DNA from: Coniella vitis
Taxonomy: Eukaryota > Ascomycota > Sordariomycetes > Diaporthales > Schizoparmaceae
DNA: 64,000 nt
NCBI GenBank assembly: GCA_011317545.1
Contig: WUJK01000004.1
Coordinates: 2,728,001 to 2,792,000, forward strand
Reading direction: 5' to 3'
The notes beneath the pieces were generated by a model that was not told where the DNA came from, ran no database searches, and saw only the letters and a program-made list of their open reading frames with translations. Made by a program: the position numbers and the translations under genes. Shown here one piece after another: positions 61,001-64,000 of this stretch (positions within the stretch are counted from its first letter, which is position 1; each line of letters opens with the position of its first letter).

Positions 61001-61795
61001 GAATCACATGGAGGCAGCTTCTTCTCAATCGACACCTGCAGCGTCTGATTCTGCTAAGAAGAATGCTGCGTCAAGTCTTGTACAGGGGCAGCACATTGAT
61101 ACGTCTCAAGCAAACCATTCGGATGAGATTAAGGCCAATACCCATGAAGTGCAGACTCAAGAACTTGCAAAGCCGGCGGGGACTCTCAGAGAAGTACATG
61201 GCAATTTACCCTCTCGTGCTGACGGTTATCTAACTAGTTTCAAGGCCGCCGATCGTTCCTCTCCAATTCAGAAGACCTCATTTCCTCCGTATGAGAGTCC
61301 GTTGCGATACTTCCACTCCTACCGATTCCATCCAGGATTTAGTAACGAGGTCTCAGGGGGACTGAAGTCGTTAACTTACAGCAATAGGATTGACCCCAAC
61401 AAAGAAATGTGCCCCGATGAATGGGAGGGTAACGACTGCCCACGGGGGAATGCTTGTCAATTCCAGCACTTCCACTCCATCATCGCCCCGGGTGAGTCCG
61501 TTTCCTCTGGAGGCCTGTACTAACTCACAGCTACATCGCAATGGGCACGCCCCTCAAAAGCTGACTGGGACTCGTTCACCTAGACAACGAGATCATCCTG
61601 GAGCTCGGCAACTCTGATGAGTTTAGTGGCGAGCAAAAGAAAGAATTCAACAAGGGCCTTCGCGAGATGGTTGCGCAGTTCCAAAAGTCCAAGATCAGGG
61701 ACTTCCGTACCATTGCCCAAGCGATTGTCGATTTTCGTCGGCAGTTCGTCAGCGATCCCTCCAAGATTCTTCGTCTCGAAGGCGTCACCCTTTGA
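58087..61795 (+). CDS. ZFC3H1/Red1-like zinc-finger protein (RNA surveillance)
   Basis: Exons 58087-58939, 58993-61491 and 61584-61795 give 1187 residues. The first intron is only 53 bases and has a GCTAAC branch site. Residues 1-150 are Tyr/Pro/Gln-rich (MSQNPYGYPYG). An acidic patch DEGEISDGYFDDLYDD follows, then a region that may be helical (LPEAHNEAKKAILRLLP). Helical basic segments occur (SMAKKQEERKDRIARLLAEK, KEERLRRVREELERLEAE). A C3H zinc finger near 1090-1110 reads CPDEWEGNDCPRGNACQFQH (C-x8-C-x5-C-x3-H), close to the putative zinc-finger family PF10650 of human ZFC3H1 and S. pombe Red1. Those proteins scaffold the Mtr4-type helicase complex that feeds nuclear RNAs to the exosome. 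The rest is disordered, so the name rests on the finger, its C-terminal place and the overall layout. Exon 3 gives a conserved-looking helical end (EFNKGLREMVAQFQKSKIRD). Confidence 0.75.
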
Positions 61796-63203
61796 TTCGA
61801 CCAGACCGTTGTGTCTCTGTTTTTATTTTATGACTTTCCAGCAACGATCAAGAAACGCCCTCGAGGGCCGCTAGTAGTAGAGTTTTCCCTCCTTCACCAG
61901 CCCTGGCATTGCGATTCCTGCCATTCTTTTTCGTTTTTGCTGCATTATTCAGCATGGCACAATAGTGCATCGAGGCAGGGCATCTTTTGTCACATTCACG
62001 ACAATGTGAAGCCTTGAGCCCTGCCCACACATGCAATCCCAGCATTAATATACCATTCTGGTTTACAAAGAGGTGGGGCGTTTTGGTTTTCATTAATCAA
62101 GATACCCCGGCTTCGACGTAAGCTCGCAGTATTTGATTTCACTGGAGTTCATCTCCAAAAGGAGCGGATAAGGGGTCGAACAGAAAAAAAGAGTATTCGA
62201 TGGTGGACTGTCTAGTGAAAACACAGAAAAAGAGGCAAAGATGCAAGAGATGGCGGTCGCAAAAGATTTACCCAGTGAAGAAAGCCATGTCCAAATGACT
62301 GCATGAATACAAGGCGAGAAGCTCTCATCTTTCGCCTCTTTTGCAGAAAAAGAATATATCTTTGTTGCGTACGACTTGTTAGCATTTGCGTATGACTTTT
62401 TCCTGGCGCCTGTGTGATATCTGAGATTTGCAGAGAAAGATCGATGAATCTCTATGATATTTATAGTATCATCTGCGTTTACTATCGCGTACTATAGAGA
62501 ATGGATACAAGATGTTACAAAATTGTTACATCTACTCCGAGACTTGGCTCTATCAGCTATTTCCACTTATCATCTATACTAACACACCATATGCAAAATA
62601 ACACTGCTTGTTGATGATCTAGCGATGTTTGTCTGGCCGGTGGATTTCTGTATGCTGGTAAAGGAAGGGAAACGAGTGTCAACTCCAAAAGAAGACCAGC
62701 ACCACGCTTCTCCTTGTCGCCCCTACCGTCGAGGACTTGACGTTTCGTTAAATTCAATTCAAATAATACATATTGATCTTTATACAACGGTAGTTAGTCG
62801 AACCAATATCGATAAATGCACCCTAGACCTGATTGTCCCTTGCCCTTGTCGCCCTTGGTATTGTCTTCAATAACCATTTAACTCCAGCTCACTTGACAAG
62901 ATAGCGCGATATTCAATTAATTTCAGTTGTGGAAACAGTATGATTCACCTCTTGAATCTAGAAGGCAAGCCAAGTTTATGCTTCTCTCCGCGTCTCTATG
63001 GCCCGTGTATCAAGTAGCTCAAACTGTCCAAATGCAAACATAACCTTCTAAGATAAGGTTTCCACTCCTCTTCAAGTATTCAACGCCATGAATTGCCAAA
63101 AAGGCTAAATACCACCCAAGTCTTCTTTTCTCCAGATTTCACAACCGCCTTTACTCCCAACAGCAAATGACACAGAGAATAACACAGAAACCAAACACCG
63201 CTT
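61796..63203. other. Convergent intergenic region
   Basis: This lies between the stops of the zinc-finger gene (+) and the acetyltransferase gene (-). AT-rich, especially 62340-62560. No gene was recognised. Confidence 0.55.
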
Positions 63204-64000
63204 CTACCCAAACGCCGCGCTTGGATACGCTCTGTCCTTCTTTTTGCGGCCCATGGAGCTGCTACTTCGCGAGCGGGACTCAGACGGCGGTGCTTGAAGC
63301 AGATCACTGCGCGAGCTATTCTTGGACGAAGGTGGCGGAATCATCATATCATCCGGGAGGTCGTTCCATTCGGTTTCGGGCCGCTTGTTTTGGAAGGAGA
63401 GCGAGGAGGCAAGTGGTGGTAGAGGGGGGCACGCTGAGGCTGTTGGCGGCGGTGGAGGAGGACGAGCTGTGGTACCAGCAGTAACAGCCGGCGGCGCAAC
63501 AAACCCAGGGAGGTTCACAGCAGCAGCCGTAACACTCGCCGGAACACCATCATTATTTAAGCGCTGACTGCCACTCCCATTCACGCCGTTTTGTCCGTCA
63601 GCTGCCACTCCTGCACCCACATTCGTCTTGACGATCCACGCGCTATCCGGCTGCAGTTTCCAGTAGTACTTTTCCAGAATCCCATCCCGCTCGAACCTGC
63701 GGCGCTCGTACCAGCCCAGTCCTTCTTCGTTGCCCGTCCACACGTGCGCATATACCCACTGTACCGAGAGTGTGCTCCCCGGCGCAGCTGCCGCCGCACG
63801 CACAGCGTCAAAGATCCCGTCGAGGGCAGCGCTCACAAGACCCAGGCCACGGTATGGCGCGAGCAGCGTAAGGCTCTGAATGTAGAGCGCATGGCCATCT
63901 TGGACACCGACGCGTTGTGGTGCAATGCTTGTCTTATTGGGGAGAGCCCCAGGCTTGGGCACGAGGGCGGGGTTGTAGCGATGGGTGGCAGGATCGAAAG
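63204..64000 (-). CDS. NAA50-like GNAT N-acetyltransferase, 5' part cut off by the window edge
   Basis: The frame is open to the window edge, so the N-terminus is missing. Visible are the core GNAT strands: YIQSLTLLAPYRGLGLVSAA, the acetyl-CoA loop after strand 4, then VYAHVWTGNEEGLGWYERR and FERDGILEKYYWKLQPDSAW. These follow the order and spacing of NAA50 (LAPYR-x-LG, then a HV-x-x-x-NE-x-x-x-x-YE/R-x-x-F segment and YY). NAA50 acetylates N-terminal Met in the NatE complex. The loop reads RGLGLV rather than the usual R/QxxGxG/A, so the last position is Val. After the domain comes a tail of about 150 residues: Pro-rich (PPPPPPTAS), Ser-rich, ending in basic GRKKKDRAY. The tail is much longer than in animal NAA50. 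No intron is visible in the part present. Confidence 0.8.
   Translation of the reverse strand, partial: FDPATHRYNPALVPKPGALPNKTSIAPQRVGVQDGHALYIQSLTLLAPYRGLGLVSAALDGIFDAVRAAAAAPGSTLSVQWVYAHVWTGNEEGLGWYERRRFERDGILEKYYWKLQPDSAWIVKTNVGAGVAADGQNGVNGSGSQRLNNDGVPASVTAAAVNLPGFVAPPAVTAGTTARPPPPPPTASACPPLPPLASSLSFQNKRPETEWNDLPDDMMIPPPSSKNSSRSDLLQAPPSESRSRSSSSMGRKKKDRAYPSAAFG

Noticed and set aside
61532..61583. Acceptor at 61537 for the last intron of the zinc-finger gene
   Set aside because: It reads into a stop after 16 codons. The later CCTAG acceptor at 61583 yields a 69-residue helical end.

Overview
The window is a stretch of a filamentous ascomycete genome. The genes are spaced and mostly carry short GT...AG introns. 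Several show CTAAC-like branch points and CT-rich leaders. The products fit a mould, most likely Sordariomycetes and possibly Hypocreales: HsbA and CFEM surface proteins, a thaumatin-like protein, a class II septation-type myosin, fungal-type STAND/TPR giants and an HSPA12-like Hsp70. The lineage below Pezizomycotina is inference. I rebuilt the exons from splice signals, reading frame and family alignment. No tRNA, rRNA, CRISPR array or intact transposon was recognised.

Layout. From 1.4 to 20.2 kb, two giant homologous genes point at each other (1463-9119 + and 13229-20219 -). Each encodes a fungal STAND-type P-loop NTPase with a very long TPR-like tail. A small secreted HsbA-family gene (11714-12580 +) lies between them. 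From 22.3 to 26.0 kb, quinolinate phosphoribosyltransferase (NAD synthesis) and a glucokinase converge. From 26.0 to 35.8 kb there is a block of about 9.8 kb in which I can support no gene. It holds trinucleotide and homopolymer repeats and a cluster of a dispersed 9-mer, TACATAGTA. From 35.8 to 48.0 kb come an HSPA12-like Hsp70 with a Q/P-rich N-terminus, a thaumatin-like protein with a GPI-type tail, an ankyrin protein, RNA polymerase III subunit RPC11 (with a 10-nt first exon), Mediator subunit MED31 and a CFEM-domain GPI-type protein. From 49.4 to 64.0 kb come myosin II heavy chain, a divergent ZFC3H1/Red1-like zinc-finger protein (nuclear RNA surveillance) and, cut by the window edge, a NAA50-like N-acetyltransferase.

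How the genes relate. Most are unrelated housekeeping genes in ordinary eukaryotic order: RPC11 and MED31 serve transcription, NadC and glucokinase central metabolism, and myosin II cytokinesis. The part most likely to be biologically new is the tail-to-tail STAND-TPR pair. The two proteins are homologous along their whole length, share an intron position and differ in their Walker A motifs. Their function is not known from sequence. By family they could act as signal sensors or scaffolds comparable to NLR proteins.
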